Shown in pieces: positions 1 through 9,329 of a stretch of 64,000 nucleotides of DNA. Source of the stretch: DATCMU01 sp036563245. GTDB lineage: Bacteria; Pseudomonadota; Alphaproteobacteria; Rhizobiales; Devosiaceae. Both the position numbers and the translations under genes were made by a program. The stretch lies in assembly GCA_036563245.1 (NCBI GenBank), contig DATCMU010000053.1:124001-188000 (forward strand). The letters are read 5' to 3'. Each line of letters begins with the position of its first letter. The first letter of the stretch is position 1. The notes beneath the pieces are model-generated. The model was given only the letters and a program-made list of their open reading frames with translations, did no database searches and was not told the DNA's origin.

Positions 1-20
1 TGAATGGTGGAAAATCGCTC

Positions 21-49
21 TTGCGCTTGGGGGGCAAGAACCCTATACG
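21..49 (+). promoter_or_regulatory. Candidate promoter of tRNA-Glu(TTC)
   Basis: TTGCGC at 21-26 and TATACG at 44-49 are separated by 17 bases and would start transcription about 10 bases before the tRNA at 66. Both boxes are imperfect sigma-70 matches. The assignment rests on spacing and position only. Confidence 0.4.
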
Positions 50-65
50 GACCTGCGTTGCCGCT

Positions 66-141
66 GCGCCCATCGTCTAGCGGTCCAGGACGCCGCCCTT
101 TCACGGCGGAAACACGGGTTCGATTCCCGTTGGGCGTACCA
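66..141 (+). tRNA. tRNA-Glu, anticodon TTC, CCA encoded
   Basis: A full cloverleaf can be folded by eye. The acceptor stem GCGCCCA (66-72) pairs with TGGGCGT (131-137), with one G-U pair. The anticodon stem CCGCC/GGCGG encloses the loop CTTTCAC, giving anticodon TTC (glutamate). The T-arm has the standard TTCGATT loop between ACGGG and CCCGT. Discriminator A138 is followed by genomic CCA (139-141). A second tRNA-Glu with anticodon CTC lies at 23829-23904. Confidence 0.96.
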
Positions 142-472
142 CACTGCATGTGGTCTTGTTTGATTGCGGTGCGTTATCCGCAAGCTCGCGCATCCTTCGA
201 TCAGGAACGCCGGGTTGCTGGTGCTGATCGCGGGATTGTACTTGCGCAGCCCTTTTCCCATGCCTGCCGCACAAGCATGCTGAAAAGGCGCGATATTCCG
301 TTTGCCGCCTGCGCACCTCCCCGCCTGGAAATTTGTGCCGCCGTTTGCGCCGTGCGCTTGTTCGACACGACTGCTTGCTTTACAGTTCTGCGTTCGCTTG
401 CGGGTGCCGCTGCCACGGCCCGCATGGCGGCCGCGCCGCCGCAGGCTTGAGCGCCACGCGTCAATACGCGTC
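142..472. other. Gene-free spacer after tRNA-Glu
   Basis: These 331 bases separate the tRNA from the leftward operon ending at 473. The open frames here have no recognisable domain, no convincing ribosome binding site, and overlap each other on both strands. I see no clear terminator hairpin with a T-run. Confidence 0.5.
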
Positions 473-1483
473 CTACGCGTAGAGCGACGGTCGCTCCGGC
501 ATATCGATTGGCACAATGGACCCCGGGTCCGCCTGCGCCGCAACACAGGCATCTGCAGCTACGGCCGCGGCATACCCGTCCCATGAAGACGGGCCAGCGA
601 CGGTTCCCTCACCCGCCGCATCCAGAAACGCCTGCAGTTCCGTGTCATACGCGGCGATGAAACGCTCTTTCCAGTCCTGCAGGATTGACTGACCCAATCG
701 ACCGCGGTGCCGCAACACGACGGCTTCGGGCTCTGGCAGTCGGGCCGTGCCATCTTCGCCGACCACCTCGCACTGAATGTCGTAGCCATAGGCGCAGTTG
801 ATGAAAATCTCGATGTCGATCCGCACCCCACCAGCCGTTTCCAGCAGCACAATCTGCGGGTCGGCCAGACCGGCCGGTGCGCGGCGGGTGGCACGGGGGA
901 AGATCACCTGCGCGGAACGGTATTCCTGGCCAAGCAGCCAGCGCAGGACATCGATTTCGTGTATCGCGGTTTCATGAATGGCCAGCGCGTTGCTGGTATC
1001 AGGCCCTGACGACACGTTGCGATGCGCGGCATGCACCATGAGCGGAGCACCGAGGTCGCTATCGAGCGCGTGCTTGAGTGCAAGGTATCCGCTATCGAAT
1101 CGCCGCATGAACCCGACCTGCACCAGCCGCCGGCCGGCGGCGACTTCGGCTTCGACTATGCGCTGTGCGCCTTGCGTGGAGGTCGCCAGGGGCTTCTCGC
1201 AAAAGACCGGTTTTCCGGCGGCGATCGCTTCAAGCACGTAGGACTCGTGGGTCTGTGCCGACGAGGTGACCAGTATCGCCTGCACGGCTTCGTCGGCGAT
1301 CAGGTCGCCGGCCCTGTCGTGAATTCCTGCGTCAAGCCCGAGATCGCTGATGGCACGAGCCGCGGCGGCCGGATTGACGTCGTGGACCGCCACGATTCGC
1401 CCGCCGGAAAGCGCATGGTCAATCCGCCTCGCATGATCGCGCCCGATCGCGCCGGTGCCGATGACACCGATTCCTGTTGCCAT
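473..1483 (-). CDS. Gfo/Idh/MocA family oxidoreductase (inositol 2-dehydrogenase-like)
   Basis: This is an NAD(P)-dependent sugar or polyol dehydrogenase of about 336 residues, the normal size for the family. The N-terminal Rossmann fold carries G9-T-G-x-x-G14. The family hallmark EKP is at residues 96-98. The C-terminal half has the H-E-x3-H-x2-D signature around residues 170-178 (HETAIHEID), where the catalytic His/Asp of IolG-type enzymes sit. I chose the ATG at 1483 because AAGGAAG lies just upstream; an in-frame codon at 1513 would add 10 residues without an SD. It is the last gene of the LacI-GH38-like-dehydrogenase set. The substrate is unknown; with the nearby IolE-like isomerase it may oxidise an inositol, a related sugar, or a glycoside to a 3-keto form. 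Confidence 0.88.
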   Translation of the reverse strand: MATGIGVIGTGAIGRDHARRIDHALSGGRIVAVHDVNPAAAARAISDLGLDAGIHDRAGDLIADEAVQAILVTSSAQTHESYVLEAIAAGKPVFCEKPLATSTQGAQRIVEAEVAAGRRLVQVGFMRRFDSGYLALKHALDSDLGAPLMVHAAHRNVSSGPDTSNALAIHETAIHEIDVLRWLLGQEYRSAQVIFPRATRRAPAGLADPQIVLLETAGGVRIDIEIFINCAYGYDIQCEVVGEDGTARLPEPEAVVLRHRGRLGQSILQDWKERFIAAYDTELQAFLDAAGEGTVAGPSSWDGYAAAVAADACVAAQADPGSIVPIDMPERPSLYA

Positions 1484-1601
1484 TTCTGACTTCCTTCGGT
1501 TTTTCAAGCCCATGAAGGCGACCTGACCCAGTTCATCGAAAGCCGCCGGTTGTTACCGCCTCACGCGGGCGGTCGCGGCAAGGGCGCGAACGGCCCGTTG
1601 A

Positions 1602-3557
1602 CTACAACGAACCATTGACCGCCATCCGGAAACGCGCGGCAAGATCGCCTTCCCACCACATTGGGAAATTCGTGCCCCATTTGTTGTTGTAGAGATTGAA
1701 GCGAATGCCGCCAAGGTAGGCCGGAGGGACGGTCGAATACGCCATGAAGCCATGGTCCTCCGGGCCGACAAGTGGCGTGTCCATCGGGGCCAAAGTGAGT
1801 TCGTGACCCTGCCCGATTTCGGCTCGAACGGCTGATACCGCCTGCAATGCCCCGCCTCCCCCGGCGGCCTCCGAGCCAGCGCGATGCCACAGGCCCATTT
1901 TGCGCAGGTGCCAGCTGGCACCGATTGGCGAGAAGACAAGAAAACCCGCCTCCGGCATGCGGTTGGCCGGCTTGTGGCGCAACACGACCCGGCACTCCAG
2001 CACCGTTCCGTCTGTTGTGAATCGATACTCGACCTTTTGCGGCGCACCGAGGCTTTCATGCGCCTCCGCCGGCATGGCCAGCGTCACGATGGTCTCTGCG
2101 CCGACCTGCGCTACGCCCTGAAAGCGCGGCCGCCAGCTCTGCGAGCGGGAAGTCGCCGCATGCTCCAGTCCGGGCTTTCCGTGGTCGAGAACAGCCCATT
2201 CCGGGTCGCTGGTCAGATAGGTCTGCAGATGACACCGTATGTCGGCGGCATCGTAGCTTTCGTGGCGGTAACCGATGAGTGCGCCACCGGACGCAGGCAG
2301 TTGCAGTCCGCCCGGACCGGCCATGGCGACGACATCGCCGGTCTCGGCGTCGAGTTCCAATTGCCAGGCGCCGACCGAAAAACGCTCTGCCGGATCGAGC
2401 GACACACCACCTTCAACCGCAACGGGCGCCGCGCTCTGCTTGATGGCGGCTTCGGCTCGCGCCCTGTCCCCTGCATCCAGTTTCTCGACGGCCTGATCGA
2501 GATAGGCCCTCTGCTCGGCCCAGGACGCCTCAGTGTATGCGAACCTGAAGTCCCGATCCCGCAGAGTGTCGAACTCTCGTCGGTCCCAGGCACTCTCGTC
2601 GCGAAGGTAGGTCTTGATGTCGACGCCCCAGGTATGTTCGGGCACAAGCGCAAGTCGGCGCGCGAAAGCCCGGCGCTCGTCGGTGACCCCTTCTGCAACG
2701 AATTCGTCGAACAGGCGTTGAAGCGACAAGAAGCGTTGGGTCTTGATCGGATCCGACGCGACGCCATGGATCCAGCTGTCGCCCATCTCCGCTTCCACCA
2801 CGGGGAAGCGCTCGCGGGCCGCCCAGAGCAGATCGCCGAAGTCTTCCAGCGTGGCCGCCCGGATTTCCGCCTCGGGATACTGGTGCGCCAGGGCTCGATG
2901 CGCTTCAACGGCCTGATGAACGGCCTGGGGTCCCATGTTGTCGTTGGTGTGAGCAAAGCTCAGCCCTTCGTCAAACCCGGATGGCACATGCGTTTCCCCA
3001 TAGGAACGCTGGTACATCACGACAACTTCCTCACCGGCAGGCGATCGCCAGCGGAAGACCCCGGGCACTTCCGGGGTGGGGCATGCCGTGTTGACCCCGA
3101 TATGCAGGAACCTGATTCCTGCCTCTGCCAGAAGGGGCACTATGCCCAGCGTATGACCCGGCACGTCCGTCATCTTGGCGGCCCGCGTTGTCACGCCGAA
3201 GCGCTTGTCGAGTTCGGCGGAATAGCTGAGCCCTGCCCGAAAAAGCGCCGGGCTCATCAACTCCGAATGCGTGGTGAAGGGCAAACCGTGCCAGCGGACC
3301 AGCCCCTTTCCGATGGCGTCTTCAAGCTGCCTGACCGCTTCCGGAGCGGCGGAGTTGAGGTGATCCCAGATCAGCCACGCGCCTGTTGTCCAGATGAATG
3401 CCGGCGCCTCGGGGTCTTCTCGGTGGAAATGCATCGCAGTCTCGACCGCCCGGGGAATGAAGTGTTCGTGGTAGAGGCGACGCACCTTTTCCGCGTGGTC
3501 CGTGAAACCGATGTCGAGATGCGTCTTGAAGACGAGATGGATTCGCCGGACAGTCAT
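1602..3557 (-). CDS. GH38-like (DUF5054-type) glycoside hydrolase
   Basis: This 651-residue protein is probably a cytoplasmic alpha-mannosidase-related hydrolase. The N-terminus has a KTHLDIGFTD segment whose His13 and Asp15 match the zinc-binding H-x-D of the GH38 (beta/alpha)7 barrel. TDVPGH further on resembles the GH38 nucleophile motif DPFGH. No signal peptide is visible. The remaining two thirds would hold the helical and beta-sandwich domains of the family. The start at 3557 was chosen because the LacI stop codon (3561-3559) is followed one base later by this ATG, which implies translational coupling; a start at 3620 would overlap the LacI gene. Specificity cannot be read from the sequence. 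Confidence 0.75.
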   Translation of the reverse strand: MTVRRIHLVFKTHLDIGFTDHAEKVRRLYHEHFIPRAVETAMHFHREDPEAPAFIWTTGAWLIWDHLNSAAPEAVRQLEDAIGKGLVRWHGLPFTTHSELMSPALFRAGLSYSAELDKRFGVTTRAAKMTDVPGHTLGIVPLLAEAGIRFLHIGVNTACPTPEVPGVFRWRSPAGEEVVVMYQRSYGETHVPSGFDEGLSFAHTNDNMGPQAVHQAVEAHRALAHQYPEAEIRAATLEDFGDLLWAARERFPVVEAEMGDSWIHGVASDPIKTQRFLSLQRLFDEFVAEGVTDERRAFARRLALVPEHTWGVDIKTYLRDESAWDRREFDTLRDRDFRFAYTEASWAEQRAYLDQAVEKLDAGDRARAEAAIKQSAAPVAVEGGVSLDPAERFSVGAWQLELDAETGDVVAMAGPGGLQLPASGGALIGYRHESYDAADIRCHLQTYLTSDPEWAVLDHGKPGLEHAATSRSQSWRPRFQGVAQVGAETIVTLAMPAEAHESLGAPQKVEYRFTTDGTVLECRVVLRHKPANRMPEAGFLVFSPIGASWHLRKMGLWHRAGSEAAGGGGALQAVSAVRAEIGQGHELTLAPMDTPLVGPEDHGFMAYSTVPPAYLGGIRFNLYNNKWGTNFPMWWEGDLAARFRMAVNGSL

Positions 3558-3558
3558 T

Positions 3559-4650
3559 TCAGCCAACCGTTCCCCGCACGACGAGCTTCGTGCCGACCTG
3601 CTCGGACATGGTTGGAGCATCCGGGGCGGAAAGACGGCGAAGGATCAGGCGCACGAGTGCGCTCACCCGCTCGTGGACGTCGATGCGCACCGTCGTGAGA
3701 TCGTAGCTCTTCCAGCCGGACTGCACGATGTCGTCAAAACCGACGACCCTGACCGCGTCGGGGACGCCGAGGCCCAGTTCATGGCGCAACGCATCGAGCG
3801 CGCCAAACGCGCTTTCGTCGTTCGCCGCGAAGATGGCGTCGGCCCCGCCATGCAGGCGAAACAGGTCGATGGTTGCAGCATAGCCCTGCCGATAACTGAA
3901 GTCGCCCTGCACGACCGTCGGCGCCGGCAGCTTCCGCCTCGCCATGAGCCTTTGCAGCGTTCGATAGCGGGCGAACTCGGCCAGCGAATTCTTCTTTCCG
4001 GAGATATATGCGATACGGCGGCAACCATATCCGGCCAACAGAGCCACAGCCTGGTCCATCCCTTGCCACTGGTTCACGTCCAGGCGGTCGTAGAGCACGT
4101 CCGTGGGCGCTTCCGCCTCCACCGCCCCTCCATCTTCCAGCAGATAGTTGATGTAGATGGGCACGCAGCTGTCCAGGAACTGCGACAGGACTTCAGGCCG
4201 CACGTTCTCGGTGAATGCTATGACCGAGTCCGGATTGAACCCGCGCATGTAGGTCAGCAGCCGTTCGTCCATGGACATGTCGGTGCGCGTCTTGAACAAC
4301 AGGGTTGCGAACCCTTCGGCCTGCAAGGCAGACGTCAACGCGTCCACTTCCTGGCTCTCCCACGGACTGAAGACGTCCGGGACGATCATCCCGATCAGGT
4401 GGGAGCGCCGCGTCACGAGCGCTCGGGCCGCCCGATCCGGCGTATAGTTGAGTTCGCGCGCAACACTGAGAATCCGCGCACGCTTGTCCGCACGCAGCGA
4501 TGCCTCCGGATTGAAGGCGCGCGACACCGCGACCCGGGAGACATTGGCCAGCTTTGCCACCATCTCCGCAGTCGCGCGCGACCTGCGGGCTTCCGCCTCG
4601 TCGCTCAAGGACAAAACCTTCCAATCTCTGTTGTAATCGTGTTCATCCAT
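3559..4650 (-). CDS. LacI-family transcriptional regulator
   Basis: A 363-residue regulator with an N-terminal helix-turn-helix (MVAKLANVSRVAVSRAF) and hinge helix (residues about 27-80), followed by a periplasmic-binding-protein-type effector domain ending in the typical VVGFDDI segment. It is the first gene of the leftward operon and is divergent from the sugar transporter starting at 4913. The perfect palindrome at 4798-4816 in the shared intergenic region is its likely operator. I prefer the ATG at 4650 because GGGG lies just upstream; an ATG at 4719 would add 23 residues. The inducer is unknown, probably the imported glycoside or a derivative. Confidence 0.92.
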   Translation of the reverse strand: MDEHDYNRDWKVLSLSDEAEARRSRATAEMVAKLANVSRVAVSRAFNPEASLRADKRARILSVARELNYTPDRAARALVTRRSHLIGMIVPDVFSPWESQEVDALTSALQAEGFATLLFKTRTDMSMDERLLTYMRGFNPDSVIAFTENVRPEVLSQFLDSCVPIYINYLLEDGGAVEAEAPTDVLYDRLDVNQWQGMDQAVALLAGYGCRRIAYISGKKNSLAEFARYRTLQRLMARRKLPAPTVVQGDFSYRQGYAATIDLFRLHGGADAIFAANDESAFGALDALRHELGLGVPDAVRVVGFDDIVQSGWKSYDLTTVRIDVHERVSALVRLILRRLSAPDAPTMSEQVGTKLVVRGTVG

Positions 4651-4797
4651 CACCCCAGCAAACCCATCCACATCGCGAATAGGCCTTGCCAGACCAAAAA
4701 TGTCAACTGCCCGGAACACCTGGGTTCGATCGCTCTATCGCCAGATTGATCGCCGCGCCTGGAGAGCCTTGTCGACAGAGCCAATCGAGTCCTATTG

Positions 4798-4816
4798 ACA
4801 CGTTTTGAAAACGTGT
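4798..4816. promoter_or_regulatory. Perfect 19-bp palindrome, likely LacI-family operator
   Basis: ACACGTTTT-G-AAAACGTGT is an exact inverted repeat centred on G4807. It lies in the 262-base intergenic region between the divergent lacI-type gene and the transporter operon. A consensus -35 hexamer TTGACA (4795-4800) overlaps its left edge, though I see no good -10 at 16-18 bases. A repressor bound here would block the -35 region and probably both divergent promoters. Confidence 0.7.
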
Positions 4817-4912
4817 TCACTTTGCTCTCAACCGCGGCACCCGAGGGGGGTTCTCGGCCAACAGGGAAAGCATCGCCCCTTCAAGCCGGTGCAACAAAGG
4901 GGAGGTATTGCT

Positions 4913-6268
4913 ATGCGCAGCCTGCGCACTCTTGCATTCGGACTTGGTGCCGCCGCCGCTTTTGCGGCGCCGGCGTGGGCAACCGATCTGACGGTGACTT
5001 GCCGCTGCGTCGTGGGCGGCGTGAACAGCGCCACAGCCACCTGGATCGAGGAAAGCGTCATTCCCGGCTTCCAGGCAAAGGCCAAGGCGGAGGGAAAGGA
5101 CGTGAGCGTCACCCTCAAGCAGTTCGGCGGCCAGGATGAACAACTGACCCAGCAGCTCGCGCTTGATTTTTCGTCGGGCGCCGGCGCGGACGTTTCCGGC
5201 TTCGACGGATTCCTGATCCCCAGTTTTGTCGAGGGTGACCTGCTCAAGCCACTCACTGCGGTGGGCGGCAGTGCAGTGAAGACCTGGGACGGGTGGAACC
5301 ATATCTCGGCGGGATCGCGCCAGCTGATGTCCTACAAGGGATCGGACTACGGGATCGCCAGCGGCACTGACGTTCGTGCCATCTTCACGCGTCGAGACCT
5401 GCTGGACAAGGCGGGCCTGGATGGCGCCAACTGGCAGCCGAAATCATGGGCGGAGCTGCTCGATGCGGCCCGGGCGCTCAAGAAGGCCGGGATCGAATTC
5501 CCCCTCCAGCTCGACGCCGGCGTCAACATGGGTGAAGCCACCACGATGCAAGGCTATTACATGGCCGTGCTCGGCACCGGCCATGGCGTGGTCGATACCG
5601 ATGGCAAATATATCGTGTCGAGCCCCGGCATCCTCGATGCCCTCAATCTCTACAAGACCATCTACATTGATGAAAAGCTCGGCGACCAGCGCGCCCAGCT
5701 CCTTGGCGACGGACGCAATCGCACCTTCGCCAATTTCCGTGACGGCAAGACCGCCCTGCTCGTCGAGGGCGACTGGTTCTACAATTCGGTCATGGCGCCC
5801 GGGTCGGAATTCGGCATGGACAATCGCGACCAGATGGTTGGCTGGGCCAAGATGCCGGCGGAAAAGCCGGGAATGGGGCTGCGCGGCCAGGACTTCGTGA
5901 CCGTATCGGGCGGCACCGGATTTGTCATCAATCCCAATACCAAGAATCCCGAGTTGTCCTGGGAACTGCTGGCCTACATGAACTCCAAGGAGCAACTCGA
6001 CGCATACGAGACCTATCGGCCGATCCGCAGCATTCGTGACGACGTGACCACGCCTGAAAACACCTACATCCAGGATACGTCGAAGAGCCTTCTCCCGCTC
6101 ACTACCGCACGTCCGAACGACCCGAACTACTCCAAGGTCTCGGTGGAAATCCAGCGCATGACCGAGGCAGTGGTGTCCGGAGCCATGAGCCCCGAGGATG
6201 CGATGGCCCAGTACAAGGCCGCCGTGACCAAGATCGTCGGTGCGGACAACACAGTCGAACTGAAGTGA
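4913..6268 (+). CDS. Sugar ABC transporter substrate-binding protein (extracellular family 1)
   Basis: This is the periplasmic receptor of a CUT1 carbohydrate importer, 451 residues. The N-terminus is a Sec signal peptide ending in APAWA near residue 23. The mature part has the family 1 solute-binding layout, including a GDWFYNS-like hinge motif and late Trp/Gly-rich segments. The ATG at 4913 was chosen over upstream in-frame codons because GGGGAGG sits 6-7 bases before it and the signal peptide starts there. It heads the operon of two permeases, ATPase, PHP hydrolase and isomerase, and its promoter lies under the 19-bp palindrome. The odd TCRCVV after the signal holds two cysteines; it is not a lipobox. 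Confidence 0.92.
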   Translation: MRSLRTLAFGLGAAAAFAAPAWATDLTVTCRCVVGGVNSATATWIEESVIPGFQAKAKAEGKDVSVTLKQFGGQDEQLTQQLALDFSSGAGADVSGFDGFLIPSFVEGDLLKPLTAVGGSAVKTWDGWNHISAGSRQLMSYKGSDYGIASGTDVRAIFTRRDLLDKAGLDGANWQPKSWAELLDAARALKKAGIEFPLQLDAGVNMGEATTMQGYYMAVLGTGHGVVDTDGKYIVSSPGILDALNLYKTIYIDEKLGDQRAQLLGDGRNRTFANFRDGKTALLVEGDWFYNSVMAPGSEFGMDNRDQMVGWAKMPAEKPGMGLRGQDFVTVSGGTGFVINPNTKNPELSWELLAYMNSKEQLDAYETYRPIRSIRDDVTTPENTYIQDTSKSLLPLTTARPNDPNYSKVSVEIQRMTEAVVSGAMSPEDAMAQYKAAVTKIVGADNTVELK

Positions 6269-6274
6269 CACCGC

Positions 6275-6300
6275 ACCCGCCCGGCGCAAGTCGGGCGGGT
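6275..6300 (+). other. Intercistronic stem-loop between binding protein and permease
   Basis: A 9-bp stem (6275-6283 with 6292-6300, ACCCGCCCG/CGGGCGGGT) with an 8-base loop begins 6 bases after the binding-protein stop. There is no T-run, so it is more likely an mRNA-stabilising or partly attenuating structure that raises receptor over permease expression, as is common in ABC operons. The G/C-rich remainder of the 196-base gap (6301-6464) shows further folding potential but no gene. Confidence 0.6.
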
Positions 6301-6464
6301 CCCTCCCGGTGGGGGTGGGGCGGACTGTATCCCCTCCCCCGTCCGGCGCCCCGCCAGGGGCTTTGCTCGGGCGCCACCTTTGCGCCACCTTCCAAGGGGC
6401 CGGCCACGGCTCGCGCCTGCCGTGGCGTCGAAAGCGGCGACAAGTTCAACCCAGGGAGAAGCAG

Positions 6465-7376
6465 TTGAGGCAGTTCTCGCTATTGTCGCGGCGGGTTGGG
6501 CTGGTCTTCATGGCCCCGGCGGGAATCCTCGTCGCCACTTTCGTGATCGCCCCCTTTTTCTGGGTGATTTTCGTCTCGTTCACCAATCGCAGTCTGCTGG
6601 GCCGCACGGCGGTACATCCCGATTTCGTCGGGTTCGCCAATTACCTGCACCTGTTCGATCCCTCGGCCTTCTTCACACGCGGTGAATTCGGCTTCTCGTT
6701 GATCCTGACCACTCAGTTCGTCATCCTGTCCGCACTGTTCGGACAGGCGCTTCTCGGCATCGTCCTCGCCTGGCTGCTGCAATCGGTCCCAAGGCCGCTC
6801 AAGGCCATAACCGAAGCAATGGTGATAGGCGCCTGGATTCTGCCCGAAGTCGTCATTGGCTTCGCCTGGTTCGCCTTTCTCGACTACGACAACGGCACGG
6901 CCAACATGATCCTTTCCGCGCTGCACCTGCCGCGCGGCGACTGGCTGCTCGGCATGCCCTTCTGGGTCATTGTGGTGTTCAACACCTGGCGCGGCACCGC
7001 ATTCTCGATGATGCTGTTCAACTCGGCGTTCGCCTCGATCCCGCCAAGCTACTTTCAGGCTGCGGACGTTGCCGGTGCCTCCAGTTTCCAGAAGTTCCGC
7101 GACATCGGCCTGCCACTCATCCGGGGGCATGTCGTCACCGACCTGATCCTGATCACCATGTGGACGTTCAACGTGTTCACGCCGTTCCTGCTCACCCATG
7201 GCGGCCCCTCCTACCGTACGGAACTTCTGTCGATCTACACCTATCGGGTGGCTTTCAAGGACTTCGAGTTCGGCAAGGGGGCTGCCGTGGGCGTGATGGT
7301 GATGCTCATCAACCTTTGCTTCGCGCTATTCTATCTCTGGGTGGCGCGCCGGCGCAGCCACGAGGTGAAGGCATGA
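6465..7376 (+). CDS. Sugar ABC transporter permease (MalF/UgpA type)
   Basis: Inner-membrane permease of 303 residues with about six hydrophobic helices and a cytoplasmic EAA-type loop (ADVAGASSFQKFRDIGLPL) that contacts the ATPase. I place the start at the TTG at 6465 because AGGGAGA lies 8-9 bases upstream and translation from there (LRQFSLLSRR) gives a normal basic N-terminus before the first helix. The frame stays open upstream through the G/C-rich spacer, but that part is unlike a permease. The stop overlaps the next start by ATGA, so the two permeases are translationally coupled. Confidence 0.9.
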   Translation: MRQFSLLSRRVGLVFMAPAGILVATFVIAPFFWVIFVSFTNRSLLGRTAVHPDFVGFANYLHLFDPSAFFTRGEFGFSLILTTQFVILSALFGQALLGIVLAWLLQSVPRPLKAITEAMVIGAWILPEVVIGFAWFAFLDYDNGTANMILSALHLPRGDWLLGMPFWVIVVFNTWRGTAFSMMLFNSAFASIPPSYFQAADVAGASSFQKFRDIGLPLIRGHVVTDLILITMWTFNVFTPFLLTHGGPSYRTELLSIYTYRVAFKDFEFGKGAAVGVMVMLINLCFALFYLWVARRRSHEVKA

Positions 7377-8203
7377 ACAGGCAGTTCCGTCTTTTCGCTT
7401 CACGGATGGGGTTCTCTGTGTTGACGGCGCTGATCGGAGCGGGATTTGCGCTGCCGCTGATCTGGTTCCTTTTCGCACCGTTCAATGCCCGGGCGGAGTT
7501 GGGAATTGCCATTCCCGACCCGTTCACGCTTTCCAACTTCGCAGAGGTCTTCCGGAACGGGTTTGCGTTGCGAGGACTGCTCAATTCCCTGGTCGAAAGC
7601 GTCGGGGGCGTGATCCTTGTCGGCCTGGGTGCCACGCTTGCATCCTATGCGCTGTCGCGGTCGCCGATTCCGGGGAAGAGGGCGATCACCTATGTGCTGC
7701 TGCTTTTTTCGTCCGTCGTTTCGGGTTCGGCGGCGATGGTGCCGATCTTCCTGATTGTCACTGCCCTGCGCCTTATCGATACCCAGCTGGCGGTCGTCCT
7801 TGTGTTCGCCGGCGGCCTCATGCCCACGGCCATGTTCATCCTGCGTGACTTCATCGACGGGATTCCCCGAAGCTATGAGGAAAGCGCGATGGTCGCGGGC
7901 GCCTCGCCGCTGCAGGCATTCTTCGATGTCGCCTTGCCAGTGATACGTCCGGGGATCGTCGTGATCGTGGTGTGGGCCTTCGTAAACATCTGGGGCAGTT
8001 TCCTGATCCCATTCATCCTGCTGCGCTCCAGCGAGAAGATGCCCGCCTCCGTGGCCATTTATTCCTTCTATTCCGAGGCCGGCACGCCGGTGGTCACACT
8101 GCTGGCCGCCTACTCGCTTCTGTATTCGCTGCCCGTGATCGCGCTCTATCTCTTCGTGAGCTGGAAATTCGGGTTCCGCTTCTTCGGCGGCATCAAGGCC
8201 TAG
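7373..8203 (+). CDS. Sugar ABC transporter permease (MalG/UgpE type)
   Basis: The second membrane subunit of the CUT1 importer, 276 residues, with an N-terminal anchor helix, five further hydrophobic segments and the EAA loop SAMVAGASPLQAFFDVALP. The start codon overlaps the preceding stop (ATGA at 7373-7376), fixing the start. It should form a heterodimer with the upstream permease and be driven by the ATPase at 8217. Confidence 0.92.
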   Translation: MNRQFRLFASRMGFSVLTALIGAGFALPLIWFLFAPFNARAELGIAIPDPFTLSNFAEVFRNGFALRGLLNSLVESVGGVILVGLGATLASYALSRSPIPGKRAITYVLLLFSSVVSGSAAMVPIFLIVTALRLIDTQLAVVLVFAGGLMPTAMFILRDFIDGIPRSYEESAMVAGASPLQAFFDVALPVIRPGIVVIVVWAFVNIWGSFLIPFILLRSSEKMPASVAIYSFYSEAGTPVVTLLAAYSLLYSLPVIALYLFVSWKFGFRFFGGIKA

Positions 8204-8216
8204 GTTCGAGAGTGAC

Positions 8217-9329
8217 ATGGCAACTGTAAGGTTTGAAAACATCAGGAAAAGCTTCGGCGCCTTCACCGCCGTGGAGGACGCAAACATCGAGGTCGGCGAC
8301 GGCGAATTCGTCTGCCTTCTCGGACCTTCGGGTTGCGGCAAGACAACCAGCCTTCGCATGATTGCGGGGCTGGAAACCCCGACATCCGGACGCGTCCTCA
8401 TCGGGGACAGGGACGTAACGCACCTGCACCCACGCGACCGGCGCATCTCAATGGTCTTTCAGGACTATGCGCTCTATCCGCACATGAACCTTGCCGACAA
8501 TATCGCCTATCCCCTGAAGGTTCGCGGCGAATCCGAAGCCGACCGTCATCGCCGCGCCCGCGAGGTTGCCGACATTCTCAAGATCGGGCACCTGCTCGAG
8601 CGCATGCCGTCCCAGATCTCGGGTGGCCAGCAGCAAAGGACATCACTCGCCCGGGCTCTGGTCTACCCCTCGGACGTCTATCTGTTCGATGAACCGCTCT
8701 CCAATCTCGACGCCAAGCTGAGGCTCGAGGCTCGCGGATTTCTGAACCATCTGCAGCGCGATCTGGGCATGACTGCGATCTATGTCACCCACGACCAGGC
8801 CGAAGCCATGGCGCTGGCAACCCGCATCGCAGTTATGGACGCCGGCCGGATCGTCCAGTACGCGCCGCCGCTTGAGGTTTATCGCAGACCCGCCACGACT
8901 TTCGTTGCGAATTTCGTCGGCAATCCACCGATGAACCTGCTGCCGGTCGAAGCGCAGATCAGCGAGGGAATGCTGACCTGCCACGCCGAAGGGTTATCGC
9001 TGGAACCGCTGCCGCTGTCTCGCGCCGCCACCGCCGCGCTGCAAACAGGCAGCAGGCTGACGCTCGGCATCCGGCCCGAGCACCTCGGCATTGCCAACGG
9101 CGCGGACAGAAACGCGATTGCGGGAAAGCTGTTCGCAAACGAGAACATGGGCCCCGAAGCTCTGGTCACACTGGAACGCGCCGACACGGAGCGGCTGACG
9201 GCCCGCATCTTTACCGACGACATCCTGAGGCTCGGGACCACGGTCTCGCTGACCTTCGACACCGCGCACGTGCATCTGTTCGGGCCAGACGGAGCCCGCC
9301 TCCCCTTCGACGGCGAAGAGAGGCCGTGA
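8217..9329 (+). CDS. Sugar ABC transporter ATP-binding protein (UgpC/MsmK type)
   Basis: A 370-residue ATPase with Walker A GPSGCGKT at residues 36-43, Q-loop FQDYALYPHM near 81, signature ISGGQQQR from about 134 (Ile replaces the usual Leu) and Walker B VYLFDEP ending near 160, followed by the D-loop SNLDAKLR and switch His. The C-terminal third is the OB-like MalK regulatory domain (RPEHLGI). It starts 14 bases after the permease stop and ends in TGATG shared with the PHP protein. Confidence 0.93.
   Translation: MATVRFENIRKSFGAFTAVEDANIEVGDGEFVCLLGPSGCGKTTSLRMIAGLETPTSGRVLIGDRDVTHLHPRDRRISMVFQDYALYPHMNLADNIAYPLKVRGESEADRHRRAREVADILKIGHLLERMPSQISGGQQQRTSLARALVYPSDVYLFDEPLSNLDAKLRLEARGFLNHLQRDLGMTAIYVTHDQAEAMALATRIAVMDAGRIVQYAPPLEVYRRPATTFVANFVGNPPMNLLPVEAQISEGMLTCHAEGLSLEPLPLSRAATAALQTGSRLTLGIRPEHLGIANGADRNAIAGKLFANENMGPEALVTLERADTERLTARIFTDDILRLGTTVSLTFDTAHVHLFGPDGARLPFDGEERP

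Noticed and set aside
1884..3698. 604-codon open frame on the plus strand
   Set aside because: It lies antisense to the GH38-like gene, has an Arg/His-rich composition and no domain. High GC makes such shadow frames common.
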